Shown piece after piece: positions 9,647-16,939 of a DNA stretch of 64,000 nt. The DNA lies in NCBI GenBank assembly GCA_022791455.1, contig JAAVZC010000008.1, positions 186,001-250,000 on the forward strand, given 5' to 3'. Both the position numbers and the translations under genes were made by a program. This stretch comes from Eggerthellaceae bacterium (lineage in GTDB: Bacteria; Actinomycetota; Coriobacteriia; Coriobacteriales; Eggerthellaceae). Each line of letters begins with the position of its first letter. Position 1 is the first letter of the stretch. The notes beneath the pieces are model-generated. The model had not been told where the DNA came from. It saw only the letters and a program-made list of their open reading frames with translations, and made no database searches.

Positions 9647-10549
9647 ATGACTATGGAGATCAACATACCGGGTGTGGCGCTGGTGTTCGAGGGCGGCGGG
9701 ATGCGGGCGGCCTACACTGCCGGCTTCGTGACGATGCTTCTGGAGAACGAGCTGAACTTCCCGAAGGTGTACGGCATTTCCGCAGGTAGCAGCCACACGG
9801 TGAACTACCTCTCGCGCGACATTCCGCGCGCACGGGCATCGTTCGTGGATCTGGTGTTGGACCCGCAGTTCGGCGGCTGGGGCAGTTTCCTGCGCGGGCA
9901 GGGCTATTTCAACGCCCATCATCTTTACGAGGGGCTTATCGAGCAGCTGGCGGGCACCGACGAGGTGATGAGTTTCGACTTCGCCACCTTCCGCGACAAC
10001 CCGGCCGACTGCCATATAGAGGCATTCGATTGGGAAACGGGCGAAACGGTAGCCTGGACGAAGGCGGACATGCCCACCCCGCGCGACGTAGGCGTTCGGG
10101 TGCGCGCCTCGTCCACCATGCCCATCTTCATGCCGCCGACGGAGGTGGCTGGCCGCACCTACATGGACGGCGGTATGGGCTCCAGCTGGGGCATCTGCCT
10201 GGACGCGGCGCTGGCGGATGGCTTCGAGCGGCTGGTAGTGGTGCGTACCCAGGAGCGGGCGTACCGCAAAGGCGAGATGGGTGGCGCGGCGAAGACGGCA
10301 TTTCGGGCGCTGTTCCGCAAGCACCCGCTGGTGGCGGAGAACACCATCGAGCGCTGGCGCCATTACAATCGGCTGCTGGACCGCATCGACGAGCTGGAAG
10401 CCGAAGGGCGCGCGTTCGTGTTCACGCCGGAGAAGATGGACATCACGAACCGCGAGACCGACTACGAGAAACTGAACGCCACCTACGAGCGCGGCCACGC
10501 CCAAGCACTGCGCGAATACGACCGCCTCACAGAGTGGCTGCAAGGGTAG
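9647..10549 (+). CDS. Patatin-like phospholipase family protein
   Basis: 300 residues. The patatin signature is complete: oxyanion-hole glycines in FEGGGMRAAYTAGF (about residues 12-25), the nucleophile elbow GISAGSS (G-x-S-x-G, about residues 44-50) and the dyad aspartate in MDGGMGSS (about residues 173-180). It resembles the bacterial RssA/YjjU-type group with a Ser-Asp dyad. Predicted role is a cytosolic or membrane-associated acyl hydrolase acting on lipids. No signal peptide or membrane helix is seen. The start is ATG 9647 or in-frame ATG 9653; neither has a clear ribosome-binding site. A cluster of palindromic repeats follows. Substrate unknown. Confidence 0.88.
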   Translation: MTMEINIPGVALVFEGGGMRAAYTAGFVTMLLENELNFPKVYGISAGSSHTVNYLSRDIPRARASFVDLVLDPQFGGWGSFLRGQGYFNAHHLYEGLIEQLAGTDEVMSFDFATFRDNPADCHIEAFDWETGETVAWTKADMPTPRDVGVRVRASSTMPIFMPPTEVAGRTYMDGGMGSSWGICLDAALADGFERLVVVRTQERAYRKGEMGGAAKTAFRALFRKHPLVAENTIERWRHYNRLLDRIDELEAEGRAFVFTPEKMDITNRETDYEKLNATYERGHAQALREYDRLTEWLQG

Positions 10550-10555
10550 CCTCCC

Positions 10556-10726
10556 GTCATCTCGACTGGAGGCCGCAAGGTTCAAGCCCTGTTGTCATCC
10601 TGAGCGGAGGCCTTTAGGCCGGAGTCGAAGGATCTCTGCGGCCGGGGAGATCCTTCGACTACGCGCTTCGCGCTCCGCTCAGGATGACAAAGGGGTGGGC
10701 TGCTTCGCGCTCCGCTCAGGATGACA
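10556..10726. repeat. Cluster of palindromic elements (B fragment, A, inverted A, A fragment)
   Basis: A truncated family B element begins at 10556 (GTCATCTCGACTGG). A full A element spans 10593-10634. An inverted A copy spans 10647-10688, and its 3 prime part is repeated at 10702-10726 (CTTCGCGCTCCGCTCAGGAT). The A and inverted-A copies could pair into a large hairpin. Together they occupy the gap between the patatin and SpoU genes. Confidence 0.85.
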
Positions 10727-10751
10727 ATGGGGCAGAAAAGAAAGAGAGAGC

Positions 10752-11744
10752 ATGATCGTTCGGTTGGATAATTTGGGCGATGAGCGGCTGGACGTGTTTG
10801 CGCGGCTGACCGATGTGCAGTTGCGCAGCCGTTTGGAGCCGGAGCGGGCGCTGCTTATTGCAGAGTCGGCGAAGGTGGCGGAGCGCGCGCTGGAGGCGGG
10901 TTTGCGGCCGGTGTCGCTGCTGATGGAGGAGAAGTGGCTCGCCGCCATGGAGCCCCTGCTGGCGAAGGTGGAGGCCGCTGCGCCGGGTACGCCGGTGTTC
11001 GTGCTGCCCACCGAAGAGCTGCGGCAGCTAACGGGCTTCGAGCTCACCCGCGGCTTGCTGGTGGCCTTCCGCCGCCCGGCCCCGCTTTCGGTGGAGGAGG
11101 CGGTGGCCGGCGCGCGGCTGGTGGCGGTGTTGGAGAACATCACGAATCATACGAATGTGGGGGCAATCTTTCGCAGCGCAGCGGCGCTGGGGGTAGATGC
11201 GGTGCTGGTGTCGCCCGCCTGCTACGACCCCTTCTACCGCCGGGCAGTGCGCGTTTCCATGGGCACCGTCTTCCAAATCCCCTTGGCCCGCATTCCCGAA
11301 ACGGCCCACCCTTCGTCATCTCGACCGGAGGCCGAAGGCCGGAGTGGAGAGATCCCGTGTGCGCCGAATGGCGTGTCAACGCTTTCAACTTCCGACACTG
11401 ACGCGCGTGCGGTGATTGGGTGCGATGGGCGCCCTTCGCCTCATCGGGGGCGCGCGGTGCGAGAAGGGGCGGCGGCCGGCGTGCGCCAACTGCAGCGCCT
11501 GGGATTCACCGTGGCCGCCATGGCGCTAGAGGAAGATTCCATCCAGCTGTCGGACGCGCTCCTGCAAGAGGCCCCCAAAGTGGCGCTCGTTTTCGGAACG
11601 GAAGGGGAGGGGCTGGAGCCGGCCACCATCGCTGCGTGCGACGCTACCGTGTGCATCCCCATGCACCACGGCGTCGACTCGCTGAACGTGGCAGCGTCGT
11701 CCGCCGTTGCCTTCTACGCTTTGGCGAACCGTCCGGGAGCCTAG
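10752..11744 (+). CDS. TrmH/SpoU-family RNA 2'-O-methyltransferase
   Basis: 330 residues. It has an N-terminal substrate-binding region (residues 1-110) and a SPOUT domain: motif 1 ENITNHTNVGAIFRSAAALG (about 126-145), motif 2 LVFGTEGEGL (about 278-287) and motif 3 IPMHHGVDSLNVAASSAVAF (about 303-322). It should methylate a ribose 2'-OH of rRNA or tRNA with SAM; the exact site is unknown. Between motifs 1 and 2, about 45-50 extra residues (roughly 185-232) start with a family B palindromic element read in frame. The SPOUT motifs are intact on both sides, so the enzyme may still fold. The start ATG follows a purine-rich AAAGAGAGAG. Confidence 0.88.
   Translation: MIVRLDNLGDERLDVFARLTDVQLRSRLEPERALLIAESAKVAERALEAGLRPVSLLMEEKWLAAMEPLLAKVEAAAPGTPVFVLPTEELRQLTGFELTRGLLVAFRRPAPLSVEEAVAGARLVAVLENITNHTNVGAIFRSAAALGVDAVLVSPACYDPFYRRAVRVSMGTVFQIPLARIPETAHPSSSRPEAEGRSGEIPCAPNGVSTLSTSDTDARAVIGCDGRPSPHRGRAVREGAAAGVRQLQRLGFTVAAMALEEDSIQLSDALLQEAPKVALVFGTEGEGLEPATIAACDATVCIPMHHGVDSLNVAASSAVAFYALANRPGA
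11315..11373 (+). repeat. Family B palindromic element, in frame inside the SpoU gene
   Basis: The sequence from GTCATCTCGACCGGAG to GTGCGCCGAATGGCG matches the intergenic copy at 33261-33319, including the 3 prime tail; the central arm differs. It encodes roughly SSSRPEAEGRSGEIPCAPNG without a stop. Confidence 0.9.
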
Positions 11745-11761
11745 CCCCGCTTACTGCTGGG

Positions 11762-11788
11762 AAGATCCTTCGCTTCGCTCAGGATGAC
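11762..11788 (-). repeat. Family A palindromic element (inverted)
   Basis: AAGATCCTTCGCTTCGCTC followed by AGGATGAC is the short family A form in reverse orientation, directly after the SpoU gene. Confidence 0.85.
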
Positions 11789-11825
11789 GAGAGTAGGGCG
11801 CTGTCTTAGTAGGCGCGGAGTCGAA

Positions 11826-12656
11826 TCACACGTCCCACTGGAGGACGGCCCAGCGGTCGCATCGGGGGTAGTCCATCATCCATTGGCCCGCTTCGTTCTG
11901 TACCATGTGCTCCGCCAGGAAGGCGTTCAGGGCCGCTTCTTCGGCGGCGTTGCGCGGGGTATGGCCGCGACGCACCGTTTCCTCCATCGCCTCGCGGGTG
12001 GGCCGCTGCCACACGCCGGGGTATTCGATGTAGCTTATCTTCGGGAAACGGCCATGGGCCCACAGATAGCCGGCGATAATCATTAGTTCGTCCGGCGGCA
12101 TGTTCGCTTCTTCGGCGCGTCCCATGGCCTCGAACACGCGGGCGTCGCGGTAGGGAAGGTCGCCCGCGCCGCAGGTGAGCACCACGCTCCGGCGCGCTTG
12201 CCCTTCCAACTTCCCGATGCCGTCCGCCAGGTCGTCGGTCACGAACGAGCGCGACGAGATAGCCACGTCCGCCTTCGGCAGCCCTTCCCACGGCTCCTGC
12301 CACGAGCGCTGGAAGGTTTCGATGCGCGCGCCCACTCCGGCCTCTTCCGCCGCTTCCCGCAGCTGCTCCAGCATTTGGGAGGAGAAGTCCACCGCCACAA
12401 CGGTGTGCCCCTCTCGCGCGAGCGGAATCGCCAACGTGCCGGAACCGCAGCCCATGTCGAACACGGTTTCGCCTTCGCGCAGGTCCAGCATTTCAAGCAG
12501 CTGGTAGATGTAGTCGCTGCGCTGGGGCTTTTTCGCGAAACTGCTGGCCTTGGCGTCCCAGAACTCGCGCGACTCGTCGCTGCCGGGCAGGGCCTTGTCG
12601 TTGGAATGGAGGCGATGGCGATAGGCCGCCGCCCAGTCGATGGTGGTGATGTCCAT
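11826..12656 (-). CDS. Class I SAM-dependent methyltransferase
   Basis: 276 residues. Motif I is VFDMGCGSGTLAIPLA (SAM-binding glycine loop), followed by VVAVDFSSQML with the acidic residue that binds ribose, then ADVAISSRSFV. It fits the Methyltransf_11/25 type; the substrate cannot be told. The start chosen is MDITTIDW because AAAGGAGGAGAATCCC sits directly upstream; a longer frame to 12788 has no such site. It is divergent from the purine permease, with about 210 nt between. A single gene with no operon partner. Confidence 0.85.
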   Translation of the reverse strand: MDITTIDWAAAYRHRLHSNDKALPGSDESREFWDAKASSFAKKPQRSDYIYQLLEMLDLREGETVFDMGCGSGTLAIPLAREGHTVVAVDFSSQMLEQLREAAEEAGVGARIETFQRSWQEPWEGLPKADVAISSRSFVTDDLADGIGKLEGQARRSVVLTCGAGDLPYRDARVFEAMGRAEEANMPPDELMIIAGYLWAHGRFPKISYIEYPGVWQRPTREAMEETVRRGHTPRNAAEEAALNAFLAEHMVQNEAGQWMMDYPRCDRWAVLQWDV

Positions 12657-12865
12657 GGGATTCTCCTCCTTTATTCTCATCCGTGGATTATAGCGGCTCT
12701 TGCCCGCCGTGTCGCCGAAGCCGCGCCTTGGTGGAAAAAACTTTGCAGCCCGCTTCAAAAAGTTGGGCATTCTGGGGCCTGCGCCCAACCGCGCCCCGTA
12801 AAATAAGCCTGTTGCGCCCGACGGGAGAGGCGCACCGAATCCTTCACGGGGAAAGAGGGGTGTCC

Positions 12866-14242
12866 ATGGCTCAGGAAGAATCGTTTCTCGAGCGCTGCTT
12901 CAAGCTGAAGGAGCATGGCACGAATGTAAAGACCGAGGTTATGGCCGGTGTCATCACCTTCTTGGCCATGGTTTACATTCTGGCGGTGAATCCTTCCATC
13001 CTGTCCGCATCGGGCATGGAGCCGGGTGCGGTGTTCACGGCGACCGCGGTTTCCGCCTGCTTCGCCACGTTGTTCATGGCGTTTTACGCCAACTATCCCA
13101 TCGCGCTAGCATCGGGCATGGGCCTGAACGCCTACTTCGCCTACTCGGTGTGCGTTCCGCTGGCGGAGGCCGGGGTAAACGACCCCTGGACGGTGGCCCT
13201 CACCGCTGTTCTGGTGGAAGGCATCATCTTCATTCTGCTGACGCTGTGCAAGTTCCGCGAGGCGCTGGTGAACGACGTTCCCACCAACTTGAAGAACGGC
13301 ATTGCCGTCGGTATCGGCCTGTTCATTGCTCTGGTGGGCCTGGAGAACGGCGGCGTGGTCATCGGCAATGCCTCCACGCTTGTGGAGATGGGCTCGTTCG
13401 CCACGCCCGAGATGGCTTTGGCGGTGATTGGCCTGATTGCTTGCGCCATCATGTACAACTACCGGGTGCCCGGCTACATTCTGTGGAGCATCATCGGCAC
13501 CTGGGTGCTGGGCATGGGCGCGCAGCTTATCGGCTGGTATCAGGTTGACGCGGCGGCCGGCGTGTACTCGCTGTTCCCGGATTTCTCCAACGGCCTCAAT
13601 ATTCAAGCGCCGTACCTGCTCGCCTTCAATTGGGATTTCGTGGCGAGCCACTTGGTGGACTTCGCCGTGATCGTGTTCTCGTTCCTGTTCGTGGACTTGT
13701 TCGACACGGCCGGCACGCTCATTGGCGTTGCCAGCAAGGGCAATCTGCTGGACAAGGACGGCCGCTTGCCCCGCGCCAAGGAAGCCCTGATGGCTGACGC
13801 GGTGGGCACGGTGTTCGGCGCGTGCGTTGGCACTTCCACCACCACCAGCTTTGTGGAAAGCTCCGCCGGCGTGGCGGCGGGCGGCCGCACCGGACTTTCG
13901 GCGGCCACTACCGGCGTGTTGTTCGGCGTGGCCTTGGTGCTTTCGCCCATCTTCCTGGCTATCCCCAGCTTCGCCACCGTGCCGGCGCTTGTGTGGGTAG
14001 GTCTGCTCATGATGTCCTCGGTCACCAAGATGGACTTCTCGGAAGACCCGGCCGGCGCCATCGGCGGCTACCTGGCCATCATCATGATGCCCTTCACCTA
14101 CTCCATCGCCAACGGCATCATGTTCGGCATCCTGGCCTTCGTCATCGTGCGCATCTTCCAGGGCCGCGCCAAGGACGTCCACTGGGTCATGTGGGTAGCA
14201 GCCGCACTGTTCCTGCTGCGCATCGTCACGCTGGTGATTTAG
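12866..14242 (+). CDS. NCS2-family purine permease (AzgA/PbuG-like)
   Basis: 458 residues with about 12-13 hydrophobic helices. The N-terminal motif TEVMAGVITFLAMVYILAVN, with ASGMGLNAYFAY and LFVDLFDTAGTLIGVA, is characteristic of AzgA/PbuG/PbuO transporters for guanine, hypoxanthine or adenine with proton symport. The start MAQEESF has GAAAGAGGGG a few bases upstream; the longer frame to 12683 is not needed. A terminator lies about 105 nt downstream. I looked for a purine riboswitch in the leader (12660-12865) and did not find one. Confidence 0.9.
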   Translation: MAQEESFLERCFKLKEHGTNVKTEVMAGVITFLAMVYILAVNPSILSASGMEPGAVFTATAVSACFATLFMAFYANYPIALASGMGLNAYFAYSVCVPLAEAGVNDPWTVALTAVLVEGIIFILLTLCKFREALVNDVPTNLKNGIAVGIGLFIALVGLENGGVVIGNASTLVEMGSFATPEMALAVIGLIACAIMYNYRVPGYILWSIIGTWVLGMGAQLIGWYQVDAAAGVYSLFPDFSNGLNIQAPYLLAFNWDFVASHLVDFAVIVFSFLFVDLFDTAGTLIGVASKGNLLDKDGRLPRAKEALMADAVGTVFGACVGTSTTTSFVESSAGVAAGGRTGLSAATTGVLFGVALVLSPIFLAIPSFATVPALVWVGLLMMSSVTKMDFSEDPAGAIGGYLAIIMMPFTYSIANGIMFGILAFVIVRIFQGRAKDVHWVMWVAAALFLLRIVTLVI

Positions 14243-14348
14243 ACTTTATTCACCTGTCCGCGTCGCGACGACCGAGAGGGGCTTTGCAAACACCCGCTTT
14301 CGCTTCCTCGCCTTCGGCTCGCGCGCTTCGCTCTTCGTGCTTTCATGG

Positions 14349-14376
14349 GAAGCGCCCTTCGTGGGCGCTTCTTTTT
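14349..14376 (+). terminator. Terminator of the purine permease gene
   Basis: A 9-bp perfect stem (GAAGCGCCC, loop TTCGT) is followed by TTTTT. Confidence 0.85.
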
Positions 14377-14435
14377 GCGTGTGCTCAGAGTGTTTGGAAA
14401 GCCCCCCTCAGCCGCCGCGACGCTACTCGGGCATG

Positions 14436-14462
14436 AAAAAAGCGGACGCTTTCGCGTCCGCT
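14436..14462 (-). terminator. Minus-strand terminator hairpin
   Basis: AGCGGACGC, loop TTTC, then its complement; read on the minus strand it is followed by a T-run (AAAAAA on plus). It could end transcripts crossing the tRNA-like segment. Confidence 0.75.
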
Positions 14463-14469
14463 GCAAGTT

Positions 14470-14612
14470 TGGTGGAGCATAGGGGGCTCCGGAAACGCCT
14501 GCGGCGTTTCCGACCCTTCGCGATCACAGATCGCTCAGGTTAAGCGCTACAAAAGCCCCACTGGGGCTTTTGCTTTACGCGCTTCAACCTCATCGGTTCG
14601 ATCCCCCTATGC
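14470..14612. repeat. Palindromic segment flanked by inverted tRNA-Ala 3 prime-end fragments
   Basis: The left end (14470-14486, TGGTGGAGCATAGGGGG) is identical to the 3 prime end of the nearby tRNA-Ala. The right end (14595-14612, GGTTCGATCCCCCTATGC) is an inverted 18-nt match to its T-arm and acceptor. Between them are nested hairpins: GGAAACGCC/GGCGTTTCC (14490-14510), GCGAT/ATCGC (14520-14534), AGGTT-AAGCGC/GCGCTTCAACCT, and AAAAGCCCC/GGGGCTTTT (14551-14571). It could be a scar of integration or tRNA duplication, or a structured RNA. No gene is seen in it. Confidence 0.75.
14551..14571. terminator. Bidirectional terminator-like hairpin
   Basis: AAAAGCCCC, loop ACT, GGGGCTTTT: a perfect 9-bp stem with A/T runs on both sides, at the centre of the tRNA-flanked palindrome. 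Confidence 0.65.
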
Positions 14613-14619
14613 AAGAAAA

Positions 14620-14645
14620 GAAAAAGCCGTCCAGAAGGACGGCTT
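14620..14645 (-). terminator. Terminator of tRNA-Ala
   Basis: On the minus strand AAGCCGTCC, loop TTCT, GGACGGCTTTTT, starting 8 nt after the tRNA CCA end. Confidence 0.85.
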
Positions 14646-14652
14646 GGATGAT

Positions 14653-14728
14653 TGGTGGAGCATAGGGGGATCGAACCCCTGGCCTCAAGATTGCGAACCT
14701 TGCGCTCTCCCAGCTGAGCTAATGCCCC
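14653..14728 (-). tRNA. tRNA-Ala (anticodon CGC)
   Basis: 76 nt on the minus strand with encoded CCA. Acceptor GGGGCAT pairs with ATGCTCC, including the G3:U70 pair that alanyl-tRNA synthetase recognises. The D-arm is GCTC...GAGC. The anticodon stem is CAAGG/TCTTG with loop TTCGCAA, so anticodon CGC reads GCG. The T-arm is AGGGG-TTCGATC-CCCCT. It lies downstream of the Veg-like gene on the same strand and has its own terminator. Confidence 0.97.
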
Positions 14729-14806
14729 GAAGTGACTGCCCGTAAATGGGCAAGTGGATATTTTGAAGGTAGCGGCGCGGTTTGTCAACCGCAAAACCGG
14801 AAGTGG

Positions 14807-15127
14807 TTACAGCAGAATTTGCTCGGGAACCTCTTCTTCGAAGGTTTCCTCCTCCACGAAGGGAGCGAACAGCGGCTCGTCGTTCTGCGACAGCTCCACC
14901 ATGCCGGTGAGCACGTCGGCGTACTGGTAGGATTGACGCGCCACGCGGCCGCGCTTGCGATCCATCTCCATGATGAACAGCTGCGGGTGCACCTGCGTGA
15001 GCACGCCCTCGTTCTCGACAATCTTCGAGCGGCCCATGTTCGCGCGCACCTTCAGGCGCTGGCCGAGGAAATCATTGAGGGTATCGTGAATAGAACCGAC
15101 GAGCTGGGCCTGTTTAGCCAAATCCAT
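14807..15127 (-). CDS. Veg family protein
   Basis: 106 residues. The core GQRLKVRANMGRSKI...NEGVLTQVHPQLFIMEMD...SYQYADVLTGMVEL matches the small Veg protein of Gram-positive bacteria, an Sm-like beta-barrel (DUF1021). In Bacillus it is linked to biofilm and spore outgrowth; its role here is unknown. An acidic C-terminal extension (EEETFEEEVPEQ) goes beyond the usual 80-90 residues. The start MDLAKQAQ is chosen for the AAGGAAG about 8 nt upstream; an earlier in-frame ATG adds 11 residues without a good site. Confidence 0.88.
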   Translation of the reverse strand: MDLAKQAQLVGSIHDTLNDFLGQRLKVRANMGRSKIVENEGVLTQVHPQLFIMEMDRKRGRVARQSYQYADVLTGMVELSQNDEPLFAPFVEEETFEEEVPEQILL

Positions 15128-15260
15128 TGATGAAACTTCCTTACTTCTGCCAAAAAACACGTGTGACAGTCGTATAGGTTATCACGTCTGTCAAGAGCAG
15201 TTAACCACTGGCGACTTATAGCCGCCGTTTGCGCGAGCGATCGCCCGCATTAACGCTGTT

Positions 15261-16082
15261 TTATGGAAGGGGACGCTCGGTTGCAGCAGGCAGGCGGACG
15301 GTGAAGGTGGAGCCCGTGCCTTCCTCGCTAGTTACTTCCACGGAACCGGCATGGTGCAGGGCGGCGTGCTTGACGATGGCCAGTCCTAGGCCGGTGCCGC
15401 CGGTTTCCTTCGAGCGGCTCTTGTCCAGGCGGTAGAAACGCTCGAAGATCTTTTCCCGTGCCTCCGGCGGAATGCCGGGGCCGGTGTCGGACACGCGCAC
15501 CACGGCAAAGCGCGTCGCGGTGGTGGCGGCGCCGGCATCGGTCGCCGCTTCTTCGGTGGACACCTCCACGCGCACCTGGCCATGGGGGCGGTTGTAGCGG
15601 ATGGCGTTCTCGATCAGGTTGTAGATCATCTGCTCCAACAGCGTTTCGTTGCCGCGCACCTTCGCCGGCTGCGCTTCCAAAACAACGGTCACGCCGGCAT
15701 CGGCGGCCGGTTTCTCCAGGCGGCTTACTGCGTGGTTCGCCAATGTGGCCAGGTCTACGATGGCGGCCTCGTCGGCTCCCAGCGGCTTCTCGTCCAGATG
15801 CGACAGCACCAGCACGTCGTCGATGAGCGCGCGCATGGCCTGCGCTTCCTGATAGATGAGGGCGCTGAACTTCTGCATGTCTTCGGGGGGCACCATGCCG
15901 TTGGCCATGAGCTCCGCATAGCCGGAAATTACTTGCAGCGGCGTCTTCATCTCGTGGGACACGTTGGCGGAGAAGTCGCGCCGCAGGCTTTCCGCGAGCG
16001 CCCGCTCCGCCGCTCGCGCGTCGGGGGTCGGGCGTTTCGACGCATGCTGCGCCTGGTCGCCTGGTTGTGAATTCGCGCTCAT
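15261..16082 (-). CDS. Sensor-less histidine kinase (PhoR-like core)
   Basis: 273 residues. It has HisKA with the H-box NVSHEMKTPLQVISGY (His near residue 46) and HATPase_c with the N-box NLIENAIRYN, G1 VSDTGPGIP, F-box FERFYRLDKSRS and G2 GGTGLGLAIVKH. There is no signal peptide, membrane helix, PAS or HAMP: only about 35 polar residues precede the HisKA helix. It overlaps the response regulator by ATGA, so the two are translationally coupled. The kinase core is closest to PhoR/ResE types. Together with the downstream-encoded Na/Pi cotransporter, phosphate control is a reasonable guess, with the input possibly from a separate protein. Confidence 0.9.
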   Translation of the reverse strand: MSANSQPGDQAQHASKRPTPDARAAERALAESLRRDFSANVSHEMKTPLQVISGYAELMANGMVPPEDMQKFSALIYQEAQAMRALIDDVLVLSHLDEKPLGADEAAIVDLATLANHAVSRLEKPAADAGVTVVLEAQPAKVRGNETLLEQMIYNLIENAIRYNRPHGQVRVEVSTEEAATDAGAATTATRFAVVRVSDTGPGIPPEAREKIFERFYRLDKSRSKETGGTGLGLAIVKHAALHHAGSVEVTSEEGTGSTFTVRLPAATERPLP

Positions 16083-16879
16083 GCCTCGTCTCCTTGGAAC
16101 ACATAGCCCACGCCGCGGACGGTGGCCACGCGGGCCTCGCTGCCCGGCGCGGCTTCCGCCAGCTTCTGCCGCAGCGTCTTTACGTGGGCGTCCACCGTGC
16201 GGGTGCCCCCGGCGAAGTGGATGTCCCACACGCGCGCCAGCAGCTGGTCGCGCGTGAGCACGCGGCCTTCGTTCTCCATAAGGGTGCGCAGCAGGTCGAA
16301 CTCCTTCACGGTAAGGGGTATGCGCTGACCGGCGACTTTCACGGAATGCGCAGCAGGGGAGAGACGAATGCCGCCGGACTCCAGCACCGGCTCTTCGGCG
16401 GCGGCCTGGGGGCCGGAAGCATCGGGTGGAGCGCTTTGACCTGCCGCGTTCTTCTCGTCCTTGGGCTCGCGCGCCTCATTCTTCGCGGCCGCTACTGCGC
16501 GGTCGGCGCGACGCAACAACGCATTCACGCGCGAGATCAGCTCCATCATGCCGAAGGGCTTCGCCAAGTAGTCGTCGGCGCCGGCATCCAGTCCGCACAC
16601 GGTGTCGAACTCGGTGCCCTTCGCCGTGAGCATCATCACCGGCAGATGAGCGGTGGCGTCGTTTTCGCGCAGCTGCTTCAGCAGTTCCAGGCCGTCATCG
16701 CCCGGCAGCATGATGTCCAGCAGCACTGCGTCCGGCAGTTCGGCGGCGCATCGTTCCACGAACCCTTCGCCGTCAGGGAAGGCGCGCACCTCATACCCCG
16801 TTCGTTGCAACGCATAGGCGGTCAAATCGCGGATGTGCTCGTCGTCTTCTACATAATATATACGTTCGGAATTCGCCAT
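16079..16879 (-). CDS. OmpR/PhoB-family response regulator
   Basis: 266 residues. The receiver has acidic residues EDD near 8-10, the phospho-acceptor Asp in AVLLDIMLPG, Thr in MMLTAKG and Lys in LAKPFG. A long Ala/Pro-rich linker (about 125-165) leads to a winged-helix domain with VKEFDLLRTLMENEGRVLTRDQLL and RTVDAHVKTLRQKL...VRGVGYVF. The start MANSERIYYVEDD is chosen for AGAGGTCGAG just before ATG; two in-frame upstream ATGs exist. It precedes and overlaps its cognate kinase and lies 60 nt after the Na/Pi cotransporter on the same strand. Confidence 0.92.
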   Translation of the reverse strand: MANSERIYYVEDDEHIRDLTAYALQRTGYEVRAFPDGEGFVERCAAELPDAVLLDIMLPGDDGLELLKQLRENDATAHLPVMMLTAKGTEFDTVCGLDAGADDYLAKPFGMMELISRVNALLRRADRAVAAAKNEAREPKDEKNAAGQSAPPDASGPQAAAEEPVLESGGIRLSPAAHSVKVAGQRIPLTVKEFDLLRTLMENEGRVLTRDQLLARVWDIHFAGGTRTVDAHVKTLRQKLAEAAPGSEARVATVRGVGYVFQGDEA

Positions 16880-16939
16880 CTCGACCTCTTCCGCAGGCAT
16901 GCCGCTCATCTGCGCGGGGGCTGTTAGCGCCTGCACGCC

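Noticed and set aside
12660-12865. Purine riboswitch upstream of the permease
   Set aside because: No conserved three-way junction or loop sequences; only a short GCGCC/GGCGC hairpin.
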